Shown here: piece after piece, positions 1 through 10,300 of the stretch | How positions within the stretch are numbered: position 1 is the stretch's first letter | Layout of the letters: each line of letters opens with the position of its first letter | Source of the DNA: Jaenimonas drosophilae | Lineage: Eukaryota; Euglenozoa; Kinetoplastea; Trypanosomatida; Trypanosomatidae | NCBI GenBank assembly: GCA_030849065.1 | Contig: JASAON010001543.1 | Location: forward strand, 1-50,458 | Length of the DNA: 50,458 nt | Direction: 5' to 3' | The notes under the pieces: generated by a model | The model's database searches: none | What the model saw: only the letters and a program-made list of their open reading frames with translations | What the model was told of the DNA's origin: nothing | Made by a program: the position numbers and the translations under genes

Positions 1-66
1 AGCCACGACGCACAGCACGAGCAGCAGCAGCAGCCCGCGGATAAGGGCTTTGGCGTGGGCAGGCAT
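1..66 (-). CDS. Partial secreted or membrane protein, N-terminal signal peptide only
   Basis: Only the first 22 codons lie inside the window; the gene runs off the left edge. The ATG at 66 opens a typical signal peptide: a short basic stretch (MPAHAKALIRG) followed by a leucine/valine-rich core of about 11 residues (LLLLLVLCVVA). That points to entry into the secretory pathway as a secreted, lysosomal, surface or membrane protein. It is on the same strand as every other gene here and lies about 300 bases downstream of the RCC1-like gene. Nothing can be said about function. Confidence 0.5.
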   Translation of the reverse strand, partial: MPAHAKALIRGLLLLLVLCVVA

Positions 67-363
67 CTTGGTATGAGAGGGTATACGAAAAGAAGTGGTT
101 GATAGGAGCAAGAGGGAGGGCTCTGGTCTGGTGGAAAATAAAATAGAGGACGTACAAAGAGAAGATGAGGCTGATGTGTGCAGTACAGTGTACATTGATC
201 GCGGAGTACATTCGCGTAGCGCAGAATATATGTGTCATGAGGTAGCTTGGTTGGGGTCTCTTAGTGATATCCATTGTGGCGTGGACGCACAGGCATTGGA
301 GAGTGGTGTATGGCTGGATGAATGTTGCGCGGGCTGGTGTCATCAGCGAGTAAGTTGCAGAAA
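67..363 (-). other. Spacer between the partial secreted-protein gene and the RCC1-like gene
   Basis: About 300 bases with no convincing reading frame. It should hold the 3' UTR of the RCC1-like gene and the splice acceptor of the partial gene at the edge. Confidence 0.4.
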
Positions 364-2319
364 CTAGGCCGCAATGTACTGTCCGCTGGTGGGACACTTT
401 TCGAACCAAAATGGTTGCCAACGGTTGAGGTTGTCCTCCGCAAGGGTTTCATCTGAGGAGTAGAGTGATAGGACCTCCTCTCGCCAGTCATCACGTTGCC
501 AATCCAGCCGCACGCGTTGGCCCTTAACGGGAATGGTGTCCTTGGCCTCCTGCTCTCCCTCCTCCATCTTGATGGACACGGTGGAATCCATTGTGTGTGG
601 CACCACAACCTCGTTCTCATTCTTCTGTGGGAGCGCCTCAATCACCGTAGCTAGTGCGTAGACATCTGTCATCCACAGTCGTACCTTCTGTCCCGGCGTG
701 AGTTGACGTGCACCGATTCGGTCAAAAGGATAGACAGGCTTGGCGGTGAGAGGAAGAGCGGTTGGTAGACCGTCCGCATAGCGTGTTCCGAGGGCATCAC
801 CGAGGTACTGCCTCAGAAAGCGGCGAACGCCAGCTTCGTACACGTTGTTAGGATCGCTCGCTGAGAGACGGCCGACGCGAAAGTCATGGGGAACCATGAG
901 GTCCCACTCGCGGCCGGGCTGTGGCGTTGGCACCGGTACCTCTTCATTGGCGGCGCCATCCAGAAGCTCGGTCTTGACTGGTGTGGGAAAAGCAGCCGGT
1001 TGGTGATGTGGGTCAGCAACAGCCACGACGAAGGAGCCACCAATAACTACCTGCTGCACGTGATAGCGATCCAGCACCTCCAACACGGAGGGAGTGGAGC
1101 GCTGGGCACTCGCGTTGGTGCCGTTGGATGCTCGCAAGTGTTGGCCCCATCCGTAGGCCAACCCATCGTTGGTGATGGCGAAGCACTGATTGCCTCGGCC
1201 CGCGGCAATGGCGCGGATCGGGGCCGAGCTGGGAATGGGGATGATGATGGGAACAAGTTGCCCGTCTGAGTTGCTCAGCCGGCCAAAGAAGTACACGACG
1301 GAGCCAACCGCTGGGCTATCTCGAAGCACAAGAGTGTGGTCATCACCAGCGGCCAGGGCAATGAGCTGCTCTGGCTGCTTTCGTGGAGGAAACTCGACAC
1401 GTGTGGGCTCGAGCTTCACCTCCACGTTGCCGTGACCCAGTTTACCAAAGTAGGCTTCTCCGCATGTGTAGACCTCTGTCTCACTGCGGCACGCAAGGTG
1501 GGCTTTCCCCACAGCCACCTCCACAACGGTGATGCGACGCTGCACAAACCACCTCACCGGCATTGGGGTGGAAACACACTCGAACACATTCTTGAGAGTG
1601 TCAATATTCAGCCGCTCACCAGTGTCGTTGTGGCCGAGATGGCCGCTCTCGGCGTTTCCCCAGCTGAACAAGACGCCTTTGCGGTCCAGCGCAAAAGAGG
1701 AGTTGTGGTTGGCGTGGACGGACGCAATATGGGCCAATGTGGGTATGGGTCGAAACTTGTGGATCGCCATCTCTGCTGCCGCCGCACGGCTCACTGTGGC
1801 GCCGGGAAGAAAGGACGGGCCAAGGCCGAGTTGGCCTTGGGTGTTCTCGCCGCTTGCGTAAACACAGCCGCTCGAGGTGCTGATGAGGCTGTGTCGTGCA
1901 CCACAAGCGATGCTTGCAACCTCCGATCCATCCCCGCCGAAGTCTTGCGCCTGCAGATCAATGAAGGTGTTGGTGTACGTTGCCACACGAGAGCCCAGTT
2001 GGCCTTGGTGATTGCTGCCCATGCCGTACAGCGTCCGCGCTCCTGTTGTCGGGTGCTTGAGCACCGCAATGAGGTGCTTCAACCCGCAGGCCACCTGCTC
2101 TACATGCAGTGGTGCATCAGCGGCGATGGAGCTCAACGCCTGATCCAACAGCTCGGATGTAGGAGCGGCGGCGGCGAAGACGGCACGTGCGGCACCGCCA
2201 GGGGAGTTGGTGGGGGTGTACGGTCCCGGGGGCACATGCATTGGGTAGCGCAGCGGTGGCCGGTCTTCGCTGTCTGTCAGCTGCGGCACAGGAAAGTTGT
2301 AGCTACCCCAAAAGAACAT
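364..2319 (-). CDS. RCC1-repeat (beta-propeller) protein
   Basis: A 651-residue protein with at least five RCC1-type repeats between about residues 95 and 430, each with a hydrophobic-x-x-G-x-N/E...GQLG core: YGMGSNHQGQLG, YASGENTQGQLGLG, FSWGNAESGHLG, YTCGEAYFGKLGHG, then two weaker ones (YFFGRLSNSDGQL, YGWGQHLRA). RCC1 propellers range from Ran exchange factors to ubiquitin-ligase parts and flagellar or kinetochore proteins, so the fold is clear but the role is not. The C-terminal 200 residues, acidic and with no domain I recognise, are unlike chromatin RCC1. I chose the ATG at 2319 (MFFWGSYNF) because the open frame upstream runs into a (CA)n tract that reads as HTHTH, and a possible acceptor AG lies about 9 bases before this ATG. 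Confidence 0.85.
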   Translation of the reverse strand: MFFWGSYNFPVPQLTDSEDRPPLRYPMHVPPGPYTPTNSPGGAARAVFAAAAPTSELLDQALSSIAADAPLHVEQVACGLKHLIAVLKHPTTGARTLYGMGSNHQGQLGSRVATYTNTFIDLQAQDFGGDGSEVASIACGARHSLISTSSGCVYASGENTQGQLGLGPSFLPGATVSRAAAAEMAIHKFRPIPTLAHIASVHANHNSSFALDRKGVLFSWGNAESGHLGHNDTGERLNIDTLKNVFECVSTPMPVRWFVQRRITVVEVAVGKAHLACRSETEVYTCGEAYFGKLGHGNVEVKLEPTRVEFPPRKQPEQLIALAAGDDHTLVLRDSPAVGSVVYFFGRLSNSDGQLVPIIIPIPSSAPIRAIAAGRGNQCFAITNDGLAYGWGQHLRASNGTNASAQRSTPSVLEVLDRYHVQQVVIGGSFVVAVADPHHQPAAFPTPVKTELLDGAANEEVPVPTPQPGREWDLMVPHDFRVGRLSASDPNNVYEAGVRRFLRQYLGDALGTRYADGLPTALPLTAKPVYPFDRIGARQLTPGQKVRLWMTDVYALATVIEALPQKNENEVVVPHTMDSTVSIKMEEGEQEAKDTIPVKGQRVRLDWQRDDWREEVLSLYSSDETLAEDNLNRWQPFWFEKCPTSGQYIAA

Positions 2320-2664
2320 GGTCGTAGCTTTTGCGTGTGTGTGTGTGTGTATGTGGAGTAAAGGGGGTTTGTGTAGTAGGATTGCGAGGGTTCGCGCAGA
2401 TCTATGATGTGCCCGCTTCTGCTCTATGACAAGTGAATCACTATGTGGTTGGCAAGAGAGCATCAAGCAGTAAAGGGGAAGAAAAAAGATGGCGATGGTC
2501 GCTGGAATCAGAGGAAGGTGTGTACCTACGCACATTAGGTATGAAAAGCATCACACCAAAGAACAGGTTTAGGGGAGACGAACAACGACTTGAGACAATC
2601 ACCTGTCTCGTGAAATACTGGTGCCACTTCAGAGCTCTTGGTAGAAGAGGGTCACATACACCCC
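2320..2664 (-). promoter_or_regulatory. Spacer and 5' leader of the RCC1-like gene, with (CA)n on the coding strand
   Basis: This holds an eight-unit GT run on the plus strand (2335-2350), which reads (CA)n on the coding strand, 16 bases upstream of the start codon. The nearest AG before the ATG is at 2329-2328. The rest is probably 3' UTR of the TatD gene. No other gene is seen. Confidence 0.5.
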
Positions 2665-3696
2665 TCACATGATGTTAGCCATGGATGTGCCCGTACATCC
2701 ACCACACTCCTGGTTGATGGGCTTAAGGCAGCCGAAGGCACGCTTGTAGGTGTCTTCCAGCACCCGCGTCGCCAACGCCTCATCTCCGTCAAGCGCCTCC
2801 ACGACCATCTCCAACGCACTCACTAAGCTTCGTTGTGCATCGGTCGAGAGCCACACTTCCGGCTGCGCCATTGACTCACGCAGACCCCCTACACAATGCT
2901 CCGCGTCCGTCTCCAAAAGAGCACGTCCCTCCGTGAGTAGGTAGGGGAGCGTTCTGCCTCGGAAGTCCTTCACCCGACCGCTCGTCGAGGCGTTGATGCT
3001 GAAGAAGATGCGCTCGGCAATTTTGATCGGCTCGCGTGGCTCCTCTGTCCGGCCAGCTGCGGCAGACGCGGAGCGTTTTTTCGGGCGTAGTCGCAGAAGT
3101 GAGTGGGCAATCTCATAGGAGCCCGTGAAGGCGTGGAGGATGATGGTGGGCGGCACCCACTCCGCGGGCAACGACTGAAGCATCTCCACCAACCTGCCGT
3201 AGTGACGAACACAGTGCACCGATACGGGACGGCTGTACGTCGCCGCCAGCCGCAGTTGACGATGGAACGCGTCCACCTGAACCTCTTCCGAGGGACCACG
3301 AAGCTTATCCAGGCCAATTTCACCAACCATGGCGTGTGGATAACGACGCAGATGCTGCTCCAGCTCCACCAGCCACCAAGGCTTCTCCTCGATTGCCGCG
3401 ATGGCTGCGGTGTGTTTGTGCTCCCCCTCTTCCTCCACGGCGGGCACCCACCACGGATGCAGGCCAAAGCCCACAACCAACTCGGGTGCCGCACTGACCG
3501 CAGCAGATGCCAGTGCTGCCAGTGCCTGCCAATCCCGTGTTGGGTGTGTACCACACACAACTAGTCGATGTGGTGTTGCCTTCTCACCATCTGGTGTGGT
3601 TGAGCTTTCTCTCTCTGGATCAAGTGATATGTGGCAGTGGCAGTCGGAGAGTTGCGAAACGATCATCCTCGTTGAGGAGGTGGCCACGGAGAACAT
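2665..3696 (-). CDS. TatD-family metal-dependent DNase
   Basis: A 343-residue TIM-barrel hydrolase of the TatD family, Mg2+-dependent nucleases used in DNA repair and DNA degradation. The metal ligands are present in order: H20-x-H22 in DCHCHI near the N-terminus, E126 in VGEIGLDK, H161 in VSVHC, H188 in ILHAFTGS, and D264 in LLETDAE. Length is slightly above the usual 260-300, with a small basic Ala/Ser insert near residue 210. The open frame extends 141 codons further upstream, but that part reads HTHTHT from a (CA)n tract, so the ATG at 3696 is preferred; an AG after a short C-rich run lies at 3714-3713. A second ATG ten codons in is possible. The family is secure; compartment is not shown, though the Ser/Thr/Arg-bearing start could be a weak mitochondrial leader. 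Confidence 0.93.
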   Translation of the reverse strand: MFSVATSSTRMIVSQLSDCHCHISLDPERESSTTPDGEKATPHRLVVCGTHPTRDWQALAALASAAVSAAPELVVGFGLHPWWVPAVEEEGEHKHTAAIAAIEEKPWWLVELEQHLRRYPHAMVGEIGLDKLRGPSEEVQVDAFHRQLRLAATYSRPVSVHCVRHYGRLVEMLQSLPAEWVPPTIILHAFTGSYEIAHSLLRLRPKKRSASAAAGRTEEPREPIKIAERIFFSINASTSGRVKDFRGRTLPYLLTEGRALLETDAEHCVGGLRESMAQPEVWLSTDAQRSLVSALEMVVEALDGDEALATRVLEDTYKRAFGCLKPINQECGGCTGTSMANIM

Positions 3697-4211
3697 GGAG
3701 TGGGTAGTCCTACTGGGGAGAAGCCCAACACCAATGCAAGCTTTACTCAGCACTGTCCCTCTCTTCTTCTTGAATGTATGTGTGTGTGTGTGTGTGGTGC
3801 GTACCGGTCTTGGTGTGTGGATGATGGAGTGTGAAGAGTAATGGCATCGGTCAACGACTTCACACAATGCCTTCCCTCCTCTTGTTGCCCGTTGCACTTC
3901 TCTCCCAACAAACAGGTTGGTCAATGAAGCTCCTCTCGGTGTGTGTGTGTGTGTGCTGCTGACACCGCTGATGAGGCAGACTGGACTTGAGCAGACAAAG
4001 AAGCGAGCAGCGGAAACGTGGTGGTCGCTGACCTTCTCATCACCACTGTTGCAGCTCACAGTTGATCCAATCAATCTCCACTGCAATTGCTGAAGTTGTT
4101 GTTGTTGTTTGACCTCCATGTCGCAATGCGTATGCCTTCTCTACGCGGAGAGAGAGAGCTTCCTCCATTCACCACAACTTCTCCTCATGCGTTGAATGTA
4201 ACTGTGTTCGT
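3697..4211 (-). promoter_or_regulatory. Spacer between TatD and NASP-like genes, two TG/CA runs
   Basis: It holds GT-type runs on the plus strand at 3779-3796 (coding-strand CA, upstream of TatD) and 3939-3954. The second lies nearer the 3' end of the NASP-like gene and is an exception to the polarity seen elsewhere. No gene is seen. Confidence 0.45.
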
Positions 4212-5372
4212 CTAGCTCCTGCAGCGCTTTTGCCCAGGGCTGCGTGGTGCCGCCGCCACCTGCGCCGCACCACCCGTCTTTGCCTTCTTGTGCACCGGTG
4301 CGTGATGAACGACGGCGCTGTTGCTGTTGCTGCCACACGGCGCGTTGCTGCGGCTTCCCTGTGGGGGAAAGATGCTCAGTGATTGGCTGTTGCTGTGCTC
4401 CCCGACACCAAGTCCACCGCCGAGCATCATCCCGCTGTGGGAGGTTGGCATGGAGAGGTGTGAATTGCCGTGGTCGCCGTCGGGGAGGGCCGAGACGAAG
4501 GGATTGGCTGGAGCTCCTGCCACACCCCCAATGGAGTAGAACTCCTGCGCGGTGGGGAGCTGATCCATCTCATCTGGCACAAATTGACGCTGGATCTCTG
4601 CTTGGAGCTCCTTGTACTTGCCGCCCTTCATCTCACGTGCATCCTCCAGACGCTCCTCCAGCTCCGCCACCAGCTCCGCCGCGATGGTGCCGGCCGGGAA
4701 GCTGGCCACCTCCTTCAGGGTAGCCACCAAACGTTCCTCGGCCCCATCAAAGTCGGCCTCCTTCATGTAGCAGTCTGCCATGCCGTAGAGGGTGGCAATG
4801 ATGCGCCCGGGAGGAACCGTGGCAGAGGTGCTGTTTGTGCGCTCCTGCAGCTCGCGGTAAATAAACAGCTCCGCCTCGTACTCCGTCAATGCTGCGTTGA
4901 AGTCCTCCTTCTCCACGCTGAGTTGTGCCAGAGCGTCGTGGGTCTCCGCCAGGGCCATCTCAGTGGCAACGTCAGCCACCTCACCCTTGGTCTCCGCCTC
5001 CGCCTCCTTGCGCTGGAAGCACACACGCGCCACCTCCAGGTTAATGAAGCAGGTCTCCATCGCTTCCTCATCACGTGGCTTCAGGGCATCCTCCACGGAG
5101 CTCTGCCCCTGAAGCACACGCAGCAAAGAGAGGCCGTAGTCAAGGTAGTAGATGCCGCATGTGGGAGAGGCTGTGCCATACTTGTCGGCGAAGTAGCGCA
5201 CCACACGGTACTGATGATCCAGTGCATCATTAAAGCGGCCCTCGTTGTAGGCGGTGAGGCCATCACGGCGCACCACCTCCGCCGCCTCGTCGCTGTCGAA
5301 GTGGAAGTCGAGGTCGCTGTCTTCCTCCTCACTCTGGCTGGAGCTCGACGCCTGCGAGGACTCTCTGCTCAT
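4212..5372 (-). CDS. NASP/Sim3/Hif1-like histone chaperone with TPR repeats
   Basis: A 386-residue acidic TPR protein. The N-terminus is Ser/Glu/Asp-rich (residues 1-30). A first TPR-like helix pair follows (GLTAYNEGRFNDALDHQYRV), then a YGLSLLRVLQGQ helix, an acidic interruption, a helix ending in ARVCFQRK, and a second unit (THDALAQLSVEKEDFNAALTEYEAEL) leading to LYGMADCYMKEADFDGAEERL. This order of widely spaced TPRs broken by an acidic segment is the layout of the SHNi-TPR family, which escorts H3-H4 dimers. The tail carries a two-part basic signal (KKAK, then GQKRCRS at the end) that fits nuclear import. A generic TPR protein is the alternative. The start at 5372 is ATG and is followed at once by conserved-looking sequence. 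Confidence 0.6.
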   Translation of the reverse strand: MSRESSQASSSSQSEEEDSDLDFHFDSDEAAEVVRRDGLTAYNEGRFNDALDHQYRVVRYFADKYGTASPTCGIYYLDYGLSLLRVLQGQSSVEDALKPRDEEAMETCFINLEVARVCFQRKEAEAETKGEVADVATEMALAETHDALAQLSVEKEDFNAALTEYEAELFIYRELQERTNSTSATVPPGRIIATLYGMADCYMKEADFDGAEERLVATLKEVASFPAGTIAAELVAELEERLEDAREMKGGKYKELQAEIQRQFVPDEMDQLPTAQEFYSIGGVAGAPANPFVSALPDGDHGNSHLSMPTSHSGMMLGGGLGVGEHSNSQSLSIFPPQGSRSNAPCGSNSNSAVVHHAPVHKKAKTGGAAQVAAAPRSPGQKRCRS

Positions 5373-7316
5373 GATGAGGTGTGTTGTTGCTTGTTTGTTG
5401 TTGTTGTTGTTTCTGTATAGATGAGTGAGTGCGGTTTATTTGGTTGTTTTGTTGTGGGTGGGTGTTGTGTTTCAAAGGTTTTAAAAAGACAGTATTCTAT
5501 GCCCTGATCAAGTCCACCAGACTCAACAGTGAAGATGGAGAAGTACGAGAGAGGTTGAAATATGCTCGATATACTGAGAAGAGAGAGGAGATGTGAAGAG
5601 AGAAGGAAGGAGTACTAGCGAGGAGGACAAGACGCAAACCTGTGTGCTTCATGAGCTCACGAAATCGTGAAAACACACTAAAGTTTTTTTTCTTTTTTTC
5701 TTGCTGAATGAGGAGGCAAATGAACGCGGAAGATCATCAACAGGGAGGGGCAAATAAATAGAAAAGAGGCAATCGCTGGATCAGCGAAGCACGCAGAGAT
5801 ACAGCGGCGGCCGCTACTCGATGCAGCTCCCACAGCGGTAGGTTGAGACGCACAGACCCACGCTGTCTAGGTATGTATTGACTTGTGGCTGTGGCGAAGT
5901 TGGAAAGGTGCTTTTTTCCTGCGTTTTCTATGTTGTTTTCAGTGGTGTTTGGGGTGGGGGAGTACAGAAGAGTAGGGCAGGTACTCCCCTTCTCCTATGT
6001 TGTTGTTGTTGGCCATCTCTGCACGTCAATCCTCCGACGCACAGGTGCCACGGCACGAGCTGCAAGAATAAGAGGTGTGCTGGTGTCGATCAACGTTCAC
6101 CGCACAAAAAGCCACATAGCAACTCTTGTTATGTTCCTCTTCAGGCGGACGAAAGGGAGGGGGGGGGATGAGAGAGATGAGGAGGAGCAGCCTCCAAACA
6201 AAGAGAGTGGTGAAGCAAAGGAGGAGCGGGTTGTGCGGAGAAGCTTGAGGAACGCATCTCTCCACGGCGCAACGCCGACAGCGTTCCACAAAAAACGCCA
6301 CACACAACAATGAAAAATAGAGAGAAGGGGGTCTGACAGAGGAGGTCGAATGTGTACCGGGGCGTCATCCATAACGAACGACGAGCACACACCCAACCAG
6401 CATCCTGCCATGTTTCTTTGATCAGCAGCTGACTCTCACACAAACATACCATGTCTGTGTTGATGAATCAGCAACCTCATCTCTCCATTCCTGTTCTTTG
6501 CCGTTGAAAAGGGGGGAAGTTGCCACTAACATTAACATGAAGTAGTATGGAGTACCGATGCACTCAAAATGGTAAAAACAAGGGTGCTACGCGATCTACT
6601 CCCCATCCTCCCATCCCTCTTCCTCCTCCTCCCCAACTTTGTGTTTCATCAACAAGACGTTGTAAGGTGAGGTGGACGAGGTCCACACACACACACGTAA
6701 CAAGAAAACAAATCGAGCGTACCTGAAGAAGATAAAATACCGAATGCCGCGTTGTTGTTGTTGTTGTTGTTTTGTAGTAAATGTGTGAGTAGCGTGGAAG
6801 CGGGGAGGTCGTGTACGTCATCTCTCGTATCCACATCGTCCATCCAATACATGCATCAATTTACTACCCTAACAAAAAAAAAACGCTACGTGCCCCAACG
6901 CACTTCTTCTTCTTGCTGCGTGCGAGATCGGAGCACGCACACACAAAACAAAAAAAGAAGTGTGGTTCGGTGGCATTAATCGCTGGCGGGCACCGTTGGT
7001 CGATACACATCATGCTCTCCCCCCCCCTACACGCCTGCAGGCAACTACCCAAGGTGGTAGCAACACACCGCGCGCGTATACAAGAAGGCACAGGCACACG
7101 CCATCCAACTTCAGAAAGTACGCGCCGCTTGTGGCAGAGAGACTCTCCGCCGGCAGCTTGGCTCATGTCAAGGAGGTTCCAACAGGGCTCCTCCATCTTT
7201 TGCAGAGCACGCAGTCATTCACATACACTCGCAACACGCCAAGTAGAGCACTTCATGCAAGCAACACATCACATGATATGTTGCAGGCACACGCACACAC
7301 CACTTTCGCTTCACAA
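5373..7316. other. Long gene-free stretch (1.9 kb)
   Basis: No open frame here has a coding look. It holds a TTG run just upstream of the NASP-like start (about 5398-5410), a CA run at 6684-6695, a TTG array near 6752-6771 and A-rich tracts near 6875-6960. CA-rich sequence at 7285-7302 sits just beyond the carboxypeptidase stop. I read around 5790-5960 in two frames on the minus strand; they are open for 35 to 75 codons but contain no ATG. An unrecognised non-coding RNA cannot be excluded. Confidence 0.4.
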
Positions 7317-10300
7317 TCAGTACTGCTTGAAGATGGGCTGGATGGCGTACTTCACCGGCGACTTCTTCCCACCCGCGCCGCGGCTACTCTCCCGGATGTG
7401 CGCCTTCATCTCCGCCATCACCTTTTCATAGCCTCCGTAGCTCACCAGCTCCTGCGATGGGCGTGCCGTGGCGAGGCAGTAGTCGTGCAACGCGAGCATG
7501 CACGCCTCCCCAACCATCGCACTTTGGCGCAGGATGCTCGGGAAGGTGATGCACGCAAGGGTGGGCCCGCTCTTACCCTCACGTCGCCGTGGAACGAAGG
7601 TGGAGGCCTTGCGCTCCGATGAGCCCTCCTTCTCCATCGACGTCGTGGCAGGCGCGGTTGACTGCCGCACGGAGATGGGCAGGCGCATGCGATCCTTCAG
7701 TTTTGTTGGAATAACCTCGCTGCGGTGCTTCTTCAGAGACTCCACCTTGCGACCAGATTGGCTGCTCGGTGCCTTGCCCGCACTGGGATAGCGCGACCTC
7801 ACCTCGGGAGCGCTGCTGCTGTTGTTGTTGTTGTTGCTCACAACAACACTCCCCCGCGCTCCTCCAGCCGCTGCCTTGCCTCCCTTCTTTGCCTCTGCCC
7901 CAGCCTTGCCTCCTGCCGCTCCCGCAGCGTCTTCGCCACCCCGAACGACGGAATCACCCGAGTTAATGGCCTCAATGGTGTCGGCGTAGAGACGTCGATC
8001 TGTGAAGTGGGTGAGCTCCACGGTGTAGCTATGCACCAGCCCACACCCGAAGAGAACCCGGGAGGTGCCATCTTTGCTCGTCATGTGCCCCCTGCCAAAG
8101 CGGCAGAGGCTGAAGGCGAAGAGCTTCCGTGAGTGGAGCTCCACCAACTTGGTGTAGCCCATGTTGAAGGGCTGCACCGTATTGGGGAGGTAGTTGCCAA
8201 AGATGAAGCCGCTGGACTGGGAGGCGTGGGAGTGAAAGTCCAGATACATGATAAAGCGCTCACGGAAAGTGCGCTGAAGATGATCAAAGACGTTCTTCAG
8301 GGCGAGAACTGTTGGTTGTGTCGTTGGCTCCGGGTCGTTGTAGCAGCGGTTCAGGTTGATGCCGTACTGATCCATGCGTGAGTGGCCGCGGCTCACCCCG
8401 TCGGGGTTGATCATGGGGATGATGAAGAAGAGGAAGTGCTCGCGCAGCGCAATCGCACGTGGGTGGCTCGACAAAAGAAAGGTGATGATGCCATGGAGGG
8501 CGTGGGAGGCGGTGATCTCACCAGGATGCACCCGGCCGCTGATGAGCACGACCTTCTTGCCACTGGCGAAGTTCGAGTAGGGCCGCTCCACCATCGCCTT
8601 GGAGACAACACTGGCGAGAAGAGGGCTCGCCGGTGCGGCCCCGCCCGCCCCACGCGCCTTCAGCGAGGCCTTGCTGAAGGCGCTTCCCCCAACAATTTTC
8701 CTCCCGAGCTGCGGGGAGGTGGTGGACTGTGTGGGGCTGGTGAGAACGAGGAGGTGGAGCTTGCGGCCATCAGGGCTCCGGCAGAGCACGCGCTCCTCGA
8801 AGCGGATGTTGGCCGCCCCCGTCTTCACGAGCATGTGCCACTGGCTAATGTGGCAGAGGAGATCGGCGTAGGTGTAGGGCGGGCAGAAGGCCACCTGAAT
8901 GGTGTCGGTGGAGCTGCGCGGAATGATGGAGAACTGCAGCTCCGCCGCATCCTCCGATGGGGTGAGACGAAATTGGCACTGCTCCACCGCCGTCCAGTGC
9001 GCCACACTCGCGCCATCCCGCCACACGGGGCACATCCCGTTCTGCTTGTAGAGCTTCGCGTGTGGGGCGGCGTTGAGGAGGCGGAAGTGCAGAATGCGGC
9101 CCTCCTTCGCACCAACCACCGCAAAACGGAACCAAATGCGCTTGTCGCTGCCAAGATCTGGATCGAGCCAGAGATAGTAGTTGCCACTCTCCGCCGCCCG
9201 CTCCACGCGCTGAAGGTTGCCGCCCTCCATGTCGGAGCTGAAGGTGATGCCGTCAAAGGTGGAGAAGGAGCGTTGATGTGCTGGGGCGGCGGGGCAGAGC
9301 ACCAGACGCACCTGCCGCTCCCACACCTCGAGGAAGGATTCAAAGGTGCCCCACTGCGGGTACGACTTTAGGATGAGCTCCGCCGTGAAGAGGATCGGGT
9401 GAGTCTTGGGAGGGATGCAGCCGAGTACTTCGTCGTCGGGTGTGGGGGCCGCCCCACGTCGCCCGGCCTTCGCACAGCACAACAAGATGGTTCCAAGGAC
9501 GTACTCCTGCTCGGATACCCACCGCATCGCCTCCGCCTGGGTGAGGAACAGTGCGCCGTGACGGCTCGCCTCGCTGGAGGGCGGGTGGCGGAGTGCGTAG
9601 GGCCGTCGTACCTCATCTTTATCCTGCGATTGTTCCTGATCCTGTTGTTGTTGCTGTTGTTGTTGTTGTTGCTGCGCAGAGATGAGTGGGCTCGGGATGA
9701 CGGCCGAACTGCTCCACAAGGAGGGAACCCCCTTTGCCCGATCGCGCTTCAGTTGTGGGTGGGTGTAGCCCATGAGGCGGAGATAGTCCAGGCACTTGGC
9801 GAGCACCCGATCATCCACCACCCACACCTTGCGTTGGCGGTCGAGGATGAAGGCGTCGTAAAGGCTCAGACCCCGGATGGCCTGTGCTCGTCCCTCATCC
9901 TGCTCCTGCTGGCTGCGGCGGCTGGATTGTGCGAGAGCCAGACGAGGAACGCCTGGGGTGCCCGCTGTCGTACCGCTCGCGCTTGTTGGTCGGTGTGTTG
10001 GTCGGAGCTCCTCCTCATGCAATGGTGCCTTTGTGTGGGCGTTGTGAATGAGGTGTGCCACCTCACTCGTATCGCCCAGCCTCCGTGTGGCATCCATGCA
10101 GCGCTGCATCCGCAGTGCCTCAGCGGCCTCCCCGCGTGGGGAGCCCAACATGCTCGTCTCGCAGCGCAGGTTCGAGATGGAGCCTGCGGCCATGGAGGTG
10201 GATAGGATAACTGAGCGCTGGGTCGGCAGCGCACTTCGGTGTGGCGAGCGGGGGCTGTCGCTGAAGCTGCTGTTGAGGCTGCCGCTATCCTTGTCGGAGA

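Noticed and set aside
1336..2361. A 341-codon plus-strand frame
   Set aside because: It is antisense to the RCC1-like gene, with no recognisable domain, and ends in a TG-repeat translation.
5790..5960. Open minus-strand frames of about 35 and 75 codons in the spacer
   Set aside because: Neither contains an ATG, both are bounded by stops, and no family is recognisable.
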